Below the pieces are notes generated by a model that saw nothing but the letters and a program-made list of their open reading frames with translations, made no database searches and was not told the origin of the DNA. Shown in pieces: positions 42,698 to 51,494 of a stretch of 64,000 nucleotides of DNA. This stretch comes from a virus. A program made the position numbers and the translations under genes. Numbering within the stretch: position 1 is the first letter of the stretch; every line of letters starts with the position of its first letter. Location of the stretch: positions 1-64,000 of the IMG/VR virus record IMGVR_UViG_3300032288_001980. One strand, given 5' to 3'.

Positions 42698-43691
42698 ACG
42701 AATTGGCTTTGCTTGCAAGTGGATTGACTTTCCGCATCAGACTGACGGTATCAAACCCAAAGATGACTGCAAGAAATACAATACTGGCACTACTACTATC
42801 AGTTGGTTAAATAGACAAACTAGATCTGTAGCCGAACAAAAGCTCTGGGACCTGATGGTTCAAAACTTAGAAGCTACTAAGTTGCTGGTAGAAAGAGTTG
42901 GCAATCTTGAACCGAAATTTCGTATGGTCCGCCTTAGCAGTGATTTGTTGCCTGCTTATACCGAGCCTAGCTGGCGCTATTTTTGGCATCAGCCTGGGAC
43001 TGTTAGCTATCTTGAGCAACATTTTTCTATCATTGGCCAGCTGGCTAGGCAACTGGGTGTACGTCTTAGTTTTCATCCCGGCCAATATTGCGTACTGGCT
43101 AGTGAATCAGCTGACGTAGTTGATCGTAGTGTAGAGGAGTTTGAATATCATGTGGACATGGCCCGTTACATGGGATACGGTAAAGAATTTCAGGATTTTA
43201 AAATCAATGTCCACATCGCGGGTCGACGCGGTCCCCAAGGTATCATCGACATTATTCCACGACTCACTCCAGAAGCCCGTAACACACTTACCATCGAAAA
43301 CGACGAAATGTCGTGGGGCGTCGAAGACAGCATCAAGCTCGTTGACCATTGTGCCCTTGTACTCGATATACACCATCACTGGATCCGTACAGGAGAGTAC
43401 ATTCAGCCCTCCGACGATAGAGTATTACGTATAATTGATAGCTGGCGCGGCGTTCGGCCCGTTATCCATTACTCTGTTAGTCGCGAAGATATTTTAGTGG
43501 GGCATTGCGTTGATACTCTGCCCGACATGCACAGTTTGCTAGCACAGGGCTACAAAAAAGCCAAACTTAGAGCACACAGTGACTTTTATTGGAATACCGC
43601 AGTTAACCAATGGGCTATTACCTTTAACGATCAATTTGATATTATGTGCGAAAGCAAGGGTAAGAATTTGGCCAGTTTTCAATTAAATTAG
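42687..43691 (+). CDS. uvsE: UV damage endonuclease (UVDE/UvsE)
   Basis: A 334-residue TIM-barrel endonuclease that nicks 5' to UV photoproducts. The family opening is seen (RIGFACKWID), and the metal-binding segments VRLSSDLLP, RLSFHPGQYCVL, INVHIAGRRG, L-T-I-E-N-D-E and LDIHHHWI follow in order. The start at 42687 fits the family N-terminus and overlaps the hydratase gene by 11 bases. It fits a phage exposed to sunlight. Confidence 0.92.
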   Translation: MAHKRIGFACKWIDFPHQTDGIKPKDDCKKYNTGTTTISWLNRQTRSVAEQKLWDLMVQNLEATKLLVERVGNLEPKFRMVRLSSDLLPAYTEPSWRYFWHQPGTVSYLEQHFSIIGQLARQLGVRLSFHPGQYCVLASESADVVDRSVEEFEYHVDMARYMGYGKEFQDFKINVHIAGRRGPQGIIDIIPRLTPEARNTLTIENDEMSWGVEDSIKLVDHCALVLDIHHHWIRTGEYIQPSDDRVLRIIDSWRGVRPVIHYSVSREDILVGHCVDTLPDMHSLLAQGYKKAKLRAHSDFYWNTAVNQWAITFNDQFDIMCESKGKNLASFQLN

Positions 43692-43735
43692 TATTCATTC
43701 ACTAGAAAAAAGATGTGGAAAATGTTGCTCTGCAA

Positions 43736-43743
43736 CATAAATA
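43736..43743 (+). promoter_or_regulatory. possible late promoter
   Basis: CATAAATA in the 138-bp gap before the gene at 43830. A possible sigma70 -10 (TATACT, 43748-43753) with a poor -35 (TTGCTC, 43725-43730) overlaps it. Confidence 0.45.
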
Positions 43744-43749
43744 ATGTTA

Positions 43750-43771
43750 TACTACAGAATGTACTGTAGTA
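43750..43771 (+). other. leader hairpin before the phasin-like gene
   Basis: TACTACAG-AATGTA-CTGTAGTA, a perfect 8-bp stem with a 6-base loop, not followed by a U run. It lies between the promoter boxes and the AAGGAG site, so it may be an operator or an mRNA-stabilising element. GTTGC-TCT-GCAAC (43724-43736) is a second small inverted repeat in the same gap. Confidence 0.7.
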
Positions 43772-43829
43772 CAAGAGAAACGCCTAATGATAGGGTTTCA
43801 AATTTAACCTCGCTTTTAAGGAGAAAATT

Positions 43830-44048
43830 ATGCAAGAACTAATCAAAGAAACAACAACTGCTTTTGTTACTGATATCAACAAAGCCGCTTTAGAGTTTAC
43901 AAAAACCATTGTAGAAGCTCAAACCCAAGTTGTTAAGACCATGACAAAAGAGTTTTCCAAGCACTATGACCAAGAAAAAGTAAATGCTTTTTACAAGCCT
44001 TGGCAAGACCTAGCTTTACAAACTGCTCGTTCTGTATTCGTTAAGTAA
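43830..44048 (+). CDS. 72-residue phasin-like amphipathic helix protein
   Basis: A small protein that should be almost wholly helical, with a Phe/Ala/Lys pattern (AALEFTKTIVEAQTQVVKTM) like phasin segments. It has a strong AAGGAG site, its own leader hairpin and its own terminator, so it is probably abundant. It could coat a membrane, granule or nucleic acid surface. Confidence 0.7.
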   Translation: MQELIKETTTAFVTDINKAALEFTKTIVEAQTQVVKTMTKEFSKHYDQEKVNAFYKPWQDLALQTARSVFVK

Positions 44049-44065
44049 TTTAGAATACTATTCAC

Positions 44066-44109
44066 AAACCCCGCTAAATATAAGATTAAAACTTATATAG
44101 CGGGGTTTT
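44066..44109 (+). terminator. strong rho-independent terminator
   Basis: AAACCCCGCTA pairs with TAGCGGGGTTT, with a further ATATAAG/CTTATAT inner stem, ending in TTTT. The next start codon lies two bases after it, leaving GGGG of the stem as the only ribosome-binding candidate for the gene at 44112. Confidence 0.92.
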
Positions 44110-44111
44110 CC

Positions 44112-45098
44112 ATGAGATTTGAAGAATTTATTAGTCAGCCAGCAATAGGCGACATCATTGAAATTGAACTAGGCGAAGAAATAGTAGAAGCGGTTATCAC
44201 TGCCGTTAACGGTGACGAAATTGTTGCTGAAACTGATAGTATATCCGGTGCCAACTTACTAGTTGAGTCTTATGGAAAATACTGGTGCAGTACAGATAAA
44301 AAGTGGAAGGAACGTCAGGGTCCTAAGCAAACACGCAGTAGTGAAAGCATTGAAGAAGTCAAGCAAAGACTAGATCCTAAATGCTGGGACGGTTATAAAA
44401 AACAGGGCACCAAAATCAAAGGTGGTGTTAGAGTTAATAACTGTGTTAAAGAATCAGCAGATGTTAACAGTCTAGCTAAAATCAGCGATGAAGCACTAGA
44501 CAAAGCCTACGGGTACGGTCGCAGTAGTCCTGGTAACACATTTGGCTGGCAAGCCAATGTTATGAGTGCCACTTATGCTAAAAAACTAATTGATGCTGGA
44601 GAAACAGATATTGAAAAAATCTCTGATGCTATCCACAAAGGTTGGAATGTTACTGCACAAAAGTTTGTACAAGATCCCAATCAGTTTGATGATACAGAAA
44701 AACTACGCCAAGCAGGTAAACTAGATGCTAAGTTAGAGCAAAGAGCCAAGTTAATGAAAATTAACTATGCTCAGTTGTCCGAAGACGAAAAAGAAAAAGA
44801 CCGCGTTGTTGCTCGTGCTTTGTTACAAGCTATTAACGGTGAGCAAGGTGTGGCGGAAGCTGAATATCAAGGACGCAATGTTCCCTTAGGCAAGCCAATG
44901 CAAGGCGATGTTAAGAAGTTTAAGGTTTATGTACGTGATCCAAGCACAGGTAATGTGAAAAAAGTAAACTTTGGCGATCCTAACATGCGTATTAAAAAGT
45001 CCAACCCTAAACGCCGTAAGAGTTTCCGTGCAAGACACAATTGCAGTAACCCAGGACCACGTACAAAGGCACGTTACTGGTCATGCAGAAAGTGGTAA
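44112..45098 (+). CDS. tagged virion protein with Cys/basic modules
   Basis: A 328-residue protein opening MRFEEFISQPAIGD. It is modular: a small beta domain (10-60), K-Y-W-C-S-T-D-K-K-W-K, the motif D-P-K-C-W-D-G-Y-K-K-Q-G-T-K, and a helical middle (115-240). A GVAE junction (residues 246-249) follows, then a C-terminal YQGRNVPLGKPMQGD module and a basic Cys-rich end (HNCSNPGPRTKARYWSCRKW). The YQGR module recurs in the protein at 47836. Probably processed and packaged. Confidence 0.7.
   Translation: MRFEEFISQPAIGDIIEIELGEEIVEAVITAVNGDEIVAETDSISGANLLVESYGKYWCSTDKKWKERQGPKQTRSSESIEEVKQRLDPKCWDGYKKQGTKIKGGVRVNNCVKESADVNSLAKISDEALDKAYGYGRSSPGNTFGWQANVMSATYAKKLIDAGETDIEKISDAIHKGWNVTAQKFVQDPNQFDDTEKLRQAGKLDAKLEQRAKLMKINYAQLSEDEKEKDRVVARALLQAINGEQGVAEAEYQGRNVPLGKPMQGDVKKFKVYVRDPSTGNVKKVNFGDPNMRIKKSNPKRRKSFRARHNCSNPGPRTKARYWSCRKW
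44845..44858 (+). repeat. 14-bp 'GVAE' junction repeat, copy 1
   Basis: AAGGTGTGGCGGAA, in frame as x-GVAE. It is identical to copies at 46694 and 47003. Each copy separates two protein modules. Confidence 0.85.
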
Positions 45099-45101
45099 GC
45101 T

Positions 45102-45500
45102 GTGCGTAAACATATCAACATTGTAGAAGCTGTTAGTAAAGGTTGTCCCATTGCCACACATGATTTGGAAGTTAATGTAAAGAATCGACAAGTGGGTATA
45201 GACCAACATCACTATGGGCCAGCTAATCCAGACAAGCCCGGCGACTACTGGAAAGTAGCTGCCAAGCAATGGAAGATAGATGAAAAGACTGCCAAGACTA
45301 TGCAATGTGCAAACTGTGCGGCATTTAATATAACAGATGCTATGTACAAATGCATACATGATGGTATGGGCAAAGAAGCGTTTGAATCCGAAAAGACACG
45401 CGAAGCCGCAGACTTAGGTTACTGTAACTTATTGCATTTTAAATGTGCAGGTTCACGCAGTTGTGAGTTATGGATAACCGGCGGACCTATAGTAAAATAA
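45102..45500 (+). CDS. tagged Cys-rich metal-binding protein
   Basis: A 132-residue protein with a GTG start (45102), opening MRKHINIVEAVSKG with a protease-type site I-V-E. It has C-A-N-C, Y-K-C, LGYC and FKCAGSRSC, six Cys in the last 65 residues, like a small Fe-S (HiPIP-like) or zinc module. It lies three bases after the previous tagged gene. Confidence 0.7.
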   Translation: MRKHINIVEAVSKGCPIATHDLEVNVKNRQVGIDQHHYGPANPDKPGDYWKVAAKQWKIDEKTAKTMQCANCAAFNITDAMYKCIHDGMGKEAFESEKTREAADLGYCNLLHFKCAGSRSCELWITGGPIVK

Positions 45501-45501
45501 T

Positions 45502-47187
45502 ATGCGATTTACTGAATTCATTAAAGGTCCTGCACCTAAACAAACCAAAACACAATTCACAGAAATGGAATTGGCAATAATGGAGGGCGGCGGCAGTTTA
45601 GAACCCGCAGTCGAGTTGCCAGTTGTCAAACGTCAAAGTGCATTATCGCAGGCCATGGGCGAAGCAGAAATGGGTACTGCTTATGCTCGTAACATATCAC
45701 AAGAGTTTCGAAAACTAGGTTACAAAAAGATTGGCAGCGGTGCAGACAGTACTGTGTTTGCCAAAGAAGCAGGTTATGTAATTAAAATTCTTATGCCCGA
45801 AGATCCAGGTAGTCGTGCTGTAGAAGTGTTTAAAAAATTCTACGAATTTTGCCTGCAACATCAAGATCTTAAATGTTTGCCAGTAATCAACGAATATAAT
45901 ACTATCGATGTACTAGATAAAGAATACATTCAGATTGACATGGAACGACTTTTTCCTATTAGGAAAAATACGTTTTCCGAAGCAATGGTTTGGTATCTAA
46001 GTGATTATGTAAGCAATGACATTGCATGGCCTGCGGTTAAAGCGGAATTATCTAACCCTGATAAATGGGAAGAATCGCATTGGCCTAGGCAAGCTGATAA
46101 AATAGCTAACAAAGTAAAAAATCTCACAGCTGATCAAGAACAAACATGGAGTGAATTATATTCTGTAATGTCCATGTTATTTAAAACTGGACGTATCAAT
46201 AAACTAGGTTGGGACTTGCATACTGAAAATGTCATGCAACGTAAAAACGGCGATCTAGTTATTATCGATCCGTGGTTTGCCGACAATACTTTGTTAGAAT
46301 CTAATTTAGAAGAAAAGTGGAGTCAAAAGTACAAGAAGTCTATTAACTGTAGTAATCCCAAAGGATTTAGCCAACGTGCTCATTGCCAGGGTCGAAAGAA
46401 AAATGAAGGCGTTGAAGCCAATTTGAATACCAAGTATAGTCTAAAAAACATGTTCGGTGATGTAAAATCATTGGACAATTTAAGTCTTGAACAGTTGAAC
46501 AAGGCCATGGACGGCCGTGTTCGACTTGTGGGAAGAAAATTTCGCAGTCAAGAAGGACGCAGTTTTAGATACGATGTTAAACTGGCCAATGGTGAATGGT
46601 ATATCATGCATGTAGTTTATGTGCATGGCTTAATTGATGCTTGGCTCACCGATGAAGAAAACAATAAGATACCGTTGAGCAAATTTAAGGCAAAAGGTGT
46701 GGCGGAAGGTATTGATATTGGTCAGGAGTGGATGAGCGATACTGAACTCGACGACTATGTACCAATACAACTTCAAGACGAGTGGCGTGAGCTGTTGGGA
46801 TTTGATGAAGAAGGAAATCCACATCCATTATGGGTTAACATGACTGGGGACTACGAGCCTAACTCAAACGATCCACAACATCGTGCATGGATGGTCAAAG
46901 TAGCTAACAAATGGTTTGCTATGAAAAAGATTCCTAATGTCAAATTCTATGATGTTAGGGACATAGATGACGAATTAGAATGGTTGGTTCAGATTGGTCA
47001 GCAAGGTGTGGCGGAAAACTTTGCTGACGGCAAAGTCAAAGGCAAAAGCCGGCCCGGTCGTGTAAAACGTGCAGGTGCTAGTTGTGATGGTTCAGTCACT
47101 GACTTACGTGCTAAAGCAAAAAATGCCAGCGGCGAGAAAAGTAAAATGTATCACTGGTGTGCTAATATGAAGTCGGGTAAAAAGTAA
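45502..47187 (+). CDS. tagged protein with kinase-like domain and Cys/basic modules
   Basis: A 561-residue modular protein opening MRFTEFIKGP. Residues 60-265 form a protein-kinase-like fold: G-loop I77GSGADSTVF, Lys95 (VIKIL), catalytic G-W-D238-L-H240-T-E-N243 and I-I-D256-P-W as the metal Asp. Then come a Cys/basic motif (INCSNPKGFSQRAHCQG), two domains divided by GVAE junctions, and a C-terminal CDGSVTDLRAKAKNASG module. It might phosphorylate host targets after injection. Activity untested; the D-P-W replaces D-F-G. Confidence 0.72.
   Translation: MRFTEFIKGPAPKQTKTQFTEMELAIMEGGGSLEPAVELPVVKRQSALSQAMGEAEMGTAYARNISQEFRKLGYKKIGSGADSTVFAKEAGYVIKILMPEDPGSRAVEVFKKFYEFCLQHQDLKCLPVINEYNTIDVLDKEYIQIDMERLFPIRKNTFSEAMVWYLSDYVSNDIAWPAVKAELSNPDKWEESHWPRQADKIANKVKNLTADQEQTWSELYSVMSMLFKTGRINKLGWDLHTENVMQRKNGDLVIIDPWFADNTLLESNLEEKWSQKYKKSINCSNPKGFSQRAHCQGRKKNEGVEANLNTKYSLKNMFGDVKSLDNLSLEQLNKAMDGRVRLVGRKFRSQEGRSFRYDVKLANGEWYIMHVVYVHGLIDAWLTDEENNKIPLSKFKAKGVAEGIDIGQEWMSDTELDDYVPIQLQDEWRELLGFDEEGNPHPLWVNMTGDYEPNSNDPQHRAWMVKVANKWFAMKKIPNVKFYDVRDIDDELEWLVQIGQQGVAENFADGKVKGKSRPGRVKRAGASCDGSVTDLRAKAKNASGEKSKMYHWCANMKSGKK
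46694..46707 (+). repeat. 14-bp 'GVAE' junction repeat, copy 2
   Basis: AAGGTGTGGCGGAA within the kinase-like gene, between a beta domain and the next module (GVAEGIDIG). Confidence 0.85.
47003..47016 (+). repeat. 14-bp 'GVAE' junction repeat, copy 3
   Basis: AAGGTGTGGCGGAA in the same gene, just before the C-terminal basic module (GVAENFADGKVKGK). Confidence 0.85.
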
Positions 47188-47195
47188 AACTAATA

Positions 47196-47828
47196 ATGGT
47201 TACGTTAGAAAAAACTCATGAACAATTAAATCCGCAGGCTACATGGTCAAGACCTATAGACAAGATAATAGTGTCACATGACTGCATGACTAACTTTGAT
47301 CAAAACGGCTACGACCTTACTCCCTTAGAGGAGCGTTATGCAGAAGCCAATGGAGCCAGTGTGCGTAATGTTAGATGGCGTAAAGCAATATTCAAAGATT
47401 GGTTTAGTTGCAGTTCTATAAAAGGTGTACATTTAAATCATGCTTGTTTATTTGAGCGTAAAGGCTTTAGCGGTACGGCTCTAAAACAAATACATCAGTT
47501 TGCTGAGCAGTTTACACCTGTATATAAACTAGTTCATATGAGACCTAAGTGGGGCATAGATATCAGTATAGACTATGCAGATGCTGACAAGGCATTTGAA
47601 GTATTTCACTACGAGTGGGATGATTTTAATTACGATTCAGTGGTTGAAAAACAATATCAAATAGAAAAAGTTATTACTAATGTTGATTGGCAGGACTTAG
47701 CTGATAAGTTTTGGCAAATGCGAGACCAGTGGTTGCATTTAGATTTTTACGGACAAACTAAGTTTAAAACAGATTATCTAAACCTAGAGCCCGAGCGTTT
47801 TAAATTAGTTACATGGACATTAAGTTAA
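47196..47828 (+). CDS. phage protein of unknown function
   Basis: A 210-residue protein, untagged, with many aromatic residues (HYEWDDFNYDSVVEK) and no visible catalytic motif. It lies between two tagged-protein genes. No family recognised. Confidence 0.7.
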   Translation: MVTLEKTHEQLNPQATWSRPIDKIIVSHDCMTNFDQNGYDLTPLEERYAEANGASVRNVRWRKAIFKDWFSCSSIKGVHLNHACLFERKGFSGTALKQIHQFAEQFTPVYKLVHMRPKWGIDISIDYADADKAFEVFHYEWDDFNYDSVVEKQYQIEKVITNVDWQDLADKFWQMRDQWLHLDFYGQTKFKTDYLNLEPERFKLVTWTLS

Positions 47829-47835
47829 ATACTGT

Positions 47836-48462
47836 ATGCGTTTAAAAGAAATTTCACAGCAATATCTTTGGCACGGATCCAGGAACAAAATTCCTGTTCT
47901 AGAGCCAAGACAATCACTAGACACTGGTGGCGCACCAGGTAGTAACCAAAACGCTATCTATGCTACCAGCGACCCAAAAGTTGCAATTGCCATGGGACTT
48001 ACAACAGCTGGTTCTGACACTGGTATGTTTCCTAATGACCCTCAAATGGTTTTATTCAGTGGAAAAATTAGAAAAGGCGAAAATGTTTATTTGCACAAAG
48101 TACCTATGAACGGTCCTGATGGCAAGCCACAGTTTGTGCCCGGCGGTAACAGTAGAGAATTTCATTCCGTTCCTGGAGTTAAAGAAATTAAACCAGTAGA
48201 AATAAAAGAAGTTCCTGTGGACCAGTATCTTCATTTAATCAGAGAAGCTACTCCTGAAGACTGGGAACTACGCAAAAAGTACATGAAGCAAAGTGTAGAC
48301 GAAGCACGTTATCACGGCCGTGAAGTAACACTGGGTATTCCAGTTAAACAGGGCGAACATTATTTTGTTTATCAACGAGATCCTATTACTCAAAAAATAA
48401 AAAAGGTAATACACAAAGAGCCGGCAAAGAAAGTTAAAAAAGTCAAAACTATACGTAAGTGA
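47836..48462 (+). CDS. tagged protein with ADP-ribosyltransferase-like N-domain
   Basis: A 208-residue protein opening MRLKEISQQ, followed at once by YLWHGSRNKIPVLEP and N-A-I-Y-A-T-S-D-P-K-V-A-I-A-M. The H-G-S and Y-A-T motifs with this spacing resemble the His and Tyr of ADP-ribosyltransferase folds; the catalytic Glu is not certain. The C-terminal module YHGREVTLGIPVKQGEHYF matches the end of the protein at 44112. It is a candidate injected effector, as Alt is in T4. Confidence 0.6.
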   Translation: MRLKEISQQYLWHGSRNKIPVLEPRQSLDTGGAPGSNQNAIYATSDPKVAIAMGLTTAGSDTGMFPNDPQMVLFSGKIRKGENVYLHKVPMNGPDGKPQFVPGGNSREFHSVPGVKEIKPVEIKEVPVDQYLHLIREATPEDWELRKKYMKQSVDEARYHGREVTLGIPVKQGEHYFVYQRDPITQKIKKVIHKEPAKKVKKVKTIRK

Positions 48463-48473
48463 TTATAGTGATA

Positions 48474-48479
48474 TATAAT
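48474..48479 (+). promoter_or_regulatory. -10 box with flanking inverted repeat
   Basis: TATAAT, eight bases before the ATG at 48488, flanked by AGTGA (48467-48471) and TCACT (48483-48487). No good -35 is seen at the 17-bp position, so an activator may be needed. Confidence 0.55.
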
Positions 48480-48487
48480 GTGTCACT

Positions 48488-50512
48488 ATGAAAAAACTTT
48501 TTGAGATTCGAAACTTAAATCCCGTTAAACGAATTGAGCAGGACTACGATGAAAAGCATAGACTGGCCATGGAAGCCATTAAGCCCTATGCTAGATCCGT
48601 ACCACAAAGTAATTTAACTCCTGTTAGTATAGACTATATTAGTAGAAAAACTAGTATAGTATTTTTACTATTGCCAGAGTGGGCACATAATTTTCCTCCT
48701 TATAACGTGGCCCGCTTGGCCGCAGTGACTAAAGCAGCCGGCTACGAAACACATGCATTTGATCTTAACGCCAAAGCATATCAAAATCATACCAATTGGA
48801 AGTTAGACTATAATCCATGGGCCGGCAATAGAGATTGGAAGTGGCGCAGTCCGCACTATGAACAAGAACTCAGTCCACATGTCGAAAAATTTCTAAGTCC
48901 TTACATAGAAAAAATAGTAAAACTTAATCCTACGGTTGTAGGACTTACACTATATTACTGCAACGAAGAAGCCAGCAAATGGATGGCTCGAGAATTAAAA
49001 AAGCGTATGCCCAATTTAATAGTAATGGTTGGCGGGCCTAGTTGTCATCAAAGCTACTGGGAGCCTCCCAAAGAATATGACTATATTGTATCTGGCGAAG
49101 GCGAAAAAATGTTATTAGAAGCCATGGAAGAAATAGAACAAGGTATTGTCAAACCCAAGCCTGTATGGTTTAGACAGCAAGATGGACAGCGTTTAGACTT
49201 AGACAGTATTCCTAGTCCAGACTACAGTCATTTTCCTGCCAGCGACTATTCTGTACCTAATGGTATTAATGCAGAACTTAGCAGAGGTTGTATAGCCAAA
49301 TGTGTATTTTGCAGTGAAACACATTACTGGAAATATCGCGGCAGAATGGCACGTAACATTATTGACGAACTAGCAGACTTGTATTATAATCGCGGAGTAG
49401 ATGTAGTATGGTTCATTGACAGTTTAGTTAATGGCAATCTTAAAGAATTACGTGCATTTGCTCTAGGAGTAGTAGCACGTGGTATGAAATTACATTGGAC
49501 CGGGTATGCTAGATGTGATGGGCGCATGGACTTGGACTATTATAAGGACCTTGCTGCCAGCGGCTGCTTTAGTTTAAGTTATGGTATTGAATCTGGGTCA
49601 AACAAAGTTCTCGCTGACATGGACAAAGGCGTAACTGTTGAAGAAATAGAACAGAATTTTAGAGACGGTGCCGAAGTTGGAGTCGAAGCATTTACTAACT
49701 GGATAGTTGGATTTCCTACTGAACAGCCGCAGGACTTGTATGACAGTATGCAGTTGATATGGCGTAATAGAAATAATAATATCAGCAGTATTGCCGCTGG
49801 TATGGGTTTTATTATTCCACCCGACACTATTATTGCACAGGCTGTGGAAAAATTTAACATAGCAAAAAACTACTTTGAAAATAACTGGATAACCAATGAC
49901 TATCGCAACAGTAAAGTTCACAGACTTATAAGGTTAAAGATTTTTAACATATTGTTGATTAATTTAATTAACAAACAAGGACATGATTATACCAATAGAC
50001 CAAACCTTAAACACAGCTATAAATTAAAGGCCAGTTCGTTAAAAGAAATTGAATTTGAGCAATTTGACTTTAATATATGCAAGCCTAACATCAGCAGTTT
50101 TGCAGACAGTGTTGTTAATGAAGTATGGCCTTTACTAAGACTGCTTTGGAGAACAAGGGGTGCATTTAGTATAGACTTGCAGTTTAATCCCGAACAAGAC
50201 AGTCAAGAGTTTGGATGGAATTTAAGCAGTGATTTTACTGCACAAATTAAATTTGAAATCAACGAGCAAGGGCGATGGACTGCGGATTTTTACTATAAGT
50301 TCAAGCAAGCAGAAAATGCTTGGAATTTCAATGACTATTCAACAGCGACCAGCGTGGCTGCTAGCAGAGCTCGCAAATTAGCAGTACCAGGAAGCACAGG
50401 ACAAGTAGTCTACGACGATGAAGAAAGAGACCGACATTTGGCTTTATTAGAACAGCGCAAACAACTGGATTTCAGTTTCGAATACACATACAAAGATATT
50501 GGACAATGGTAA
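48488..50512 (+). CDS. B12-binding-domain radical SAM enzyme
   Basis: A 674-residue protein. Residues 70-230 resemble a cobalamin-binding domain (VVGLTLYYCNEEASKW, MVGGPSCHQSYW, Y-I-V-S-G-E-G-E). A radical SAM barrel follows, with C268-I-A-K-C272-V-F-C275 and FSLSYGIESGS as the SAM-binding segment. The C-terminal 200 residues are unrecognised. Such enzymes often methylate unactivated carbon. The substrate is unknown. Confidence 0.85.
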   Translation: MKKLFEIRNLNPVKRIEQDYDEKHRLAMEAIKPYARSVPQSNLTPVSIDYISRKTSIVFLLLPEWAHNFPPYNVARLAAVTKAAGYETHAFDLNAKAYQNHTNWKLDYNPWAGNRDWKWRSPHYEQELSPHVEKFLSPYIEKIVKLNPTVVGLTLYYCNEEASKWMARELKKRMPNLIVMVGGPSCHQSYWEPPKEYDYIVSGEGEKMLLEAMEEIEQGIVKPKPVWFRQQDGQRLDLDSIPSPDYSHFPASDYSVPNGINAELSRGCIAKCVFCSETHYWKYRGRMARNIIDELADLYYNRGVDVVWFIDSLVNGNLKELRAFALGVVARGMKLHWTGYARCDGRMDLDYYKDLAASGCFSLSYGIESGSNKVLADMDKGVTVEEIEQNFRDGAEVGVEAFTNWIVGFPTEQPQDLYDSMQLIWRNRNNNISSIAAGMGFIIPPDTIIAQAVEKFNIAKNYFENNWITNDYRNSKVHRLIRLKIFNILLINLINKQGHDYTNRPNLKHSYKLKASSLKEIEFEQFDFNICKPNISSFADSVVNEVWPLLRLLWRTRGAFSIDLQFNPEQDSQEFGWNLSSDFTAQIKFEINEQGRWTADFYYKFKQAENAWNFNDYSTATSVAASRARKLAVPGSTGQVVYDDEERDRHLALLEQRKQLDFSFEYTYKDIGQW

Positions 50513-50525
50513 GTTAAATATAGAT

Positions 50526-50828
50526 ATGAAACAATATAAAATTACCAGTGAAACTTTTAGAACTCAGGGCGATGATCCTAGTATTCCTGACGCTTATGTG
50601 GATCCCGCACAGCTAGCAGAACTTAAAAAACTAGCGGGTATAGACAGTTTGGGAATTATGGAACGACATCGTGCCCGTGACTCTCAAAGCCCTATCACTG
50701 GTGAAATTGGCACGGATAAAGCAGAATATCAGCGTAAGCATAATATTAGACCCGGATCAGACGAGTGGTTTAAGTTGTGGTTTGCAAGGCCCACGCTAAC
50801 TGGAGAAAACCCCATGCCCAAGGCTTGA
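50526..50828 (+). CDS. small phage protein with acidic N-terminal half
   Basis: A 100-residue protein starting MKQYKITSETFRTQG; an in-frame ATG at 50499 overlaps the radical SAM gene. It contains VDPAQLAELKKLAGI, then a conserved-looking H-N-I-R-P-G-S-D-E-W-F-K-L-W-F end. Its TGA lies in the next -35 box. Function unknown. Confidence 0.7.
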   Translation: MKQYKITSETFRTQGDDPSIPDAYVDPAQLAELKKLAGIDSLGIMERHRARDSQSPITGEIGTDKAEYQRKHNIRPGSDEWFKLWFARPTLTGENPMPKA

Positions 50829-50853
50829 CCCCAACAGGTAAATACTATATAAT
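50825..50853 (+). promoter_or_regulatory. sigma70-type promoter with very short leader
   Basis: TTGACC (50825-50830), 17 bp, TATAAT (50848-50853). The ATG at 50865 is 11 bases on, a leader of about 4-5 bases. The upstream TGA (50826-50828) is part of the -35. Confidence 0.78.
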
Positions 50854-50864
50854 GGGGTTTTATT

Positions 50865-51491
50865 ATGAGTGAGTATTACAAAAGATTACAACTAAACAAT
50901 TTAGAACAGTTTCAAACAACAATCAGTGACTTATATGTTACTGATCCTATTGTTTCTAATGTTACCGGGCCTATCCCTTTATTTAAATCCGGTCAACCAG
51001 AACCCGAGTACAAGTATAGCTTGTTAGCATGGGCGCCTATTCAAATTTTAACTGGATCTAATAGTATTAGTCCTGCATATTTTAGAGTGTTTGGATTACC
51101 ACAACAAACTTATCCAATAGTAGAACAGGGACATGACATTAAAGTTCACCATCGACAAGCACGAGACTCAAAAGAAGTATTAACGGCCCATTTATTACAA
51201 CTAATAATGTATATTCCCATTTTAAATGGGGCCGATCACACTATAGAATTATATGATCCCGACTCTGAGGAGTTACTAGATAGTTTTGCACTAACTACGC
51301 CTGTATTGGTTGACAGCAACCTTAAAATGAAATCTGTAATTAATAATCCCAATGGTTGTTGGCATGTACAAATACAATTTGTAACTAAACATGCGTATGC
51401 AATGACAGGAAATATGCTACTTCAAACTATTGGTACTCCAATGGCTCCGGGAGCCTTATCTTTCCCTGCATCCCAAATTTTACCTGACTAA
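50865..51491 (+). CDS. phage protein of unknown function
   Basis: A 208-residue beta-rich protein (PLFKSGQPEPEYKYSLLAWA, H-T-I-E-L-Y-D-P-D-S-E-E). No catalytic motif. It is followed after three bases by the di-iron protein gene. Confidence 0.65.
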   Translation: MSEYYKRLQLNNLEQFQTTISDLYVTDPIVSNVTGPIPLFKSGQPEPEYKYSLLAWAPIQILTGSNSISPAYFRVFGLPQQTYPIVEQGHDIKVHHRQARDSKEVLTAHLLQLIMYIPILNGADHTIELYDPDSEELLDSFALTTPVLVDSNLKMKSVINNPNGCWHVQIQFVTKHAYAMTGNMLLQTIGTPMAPGALSFPASQILPD

Positions 51492-51494
51492 ACC

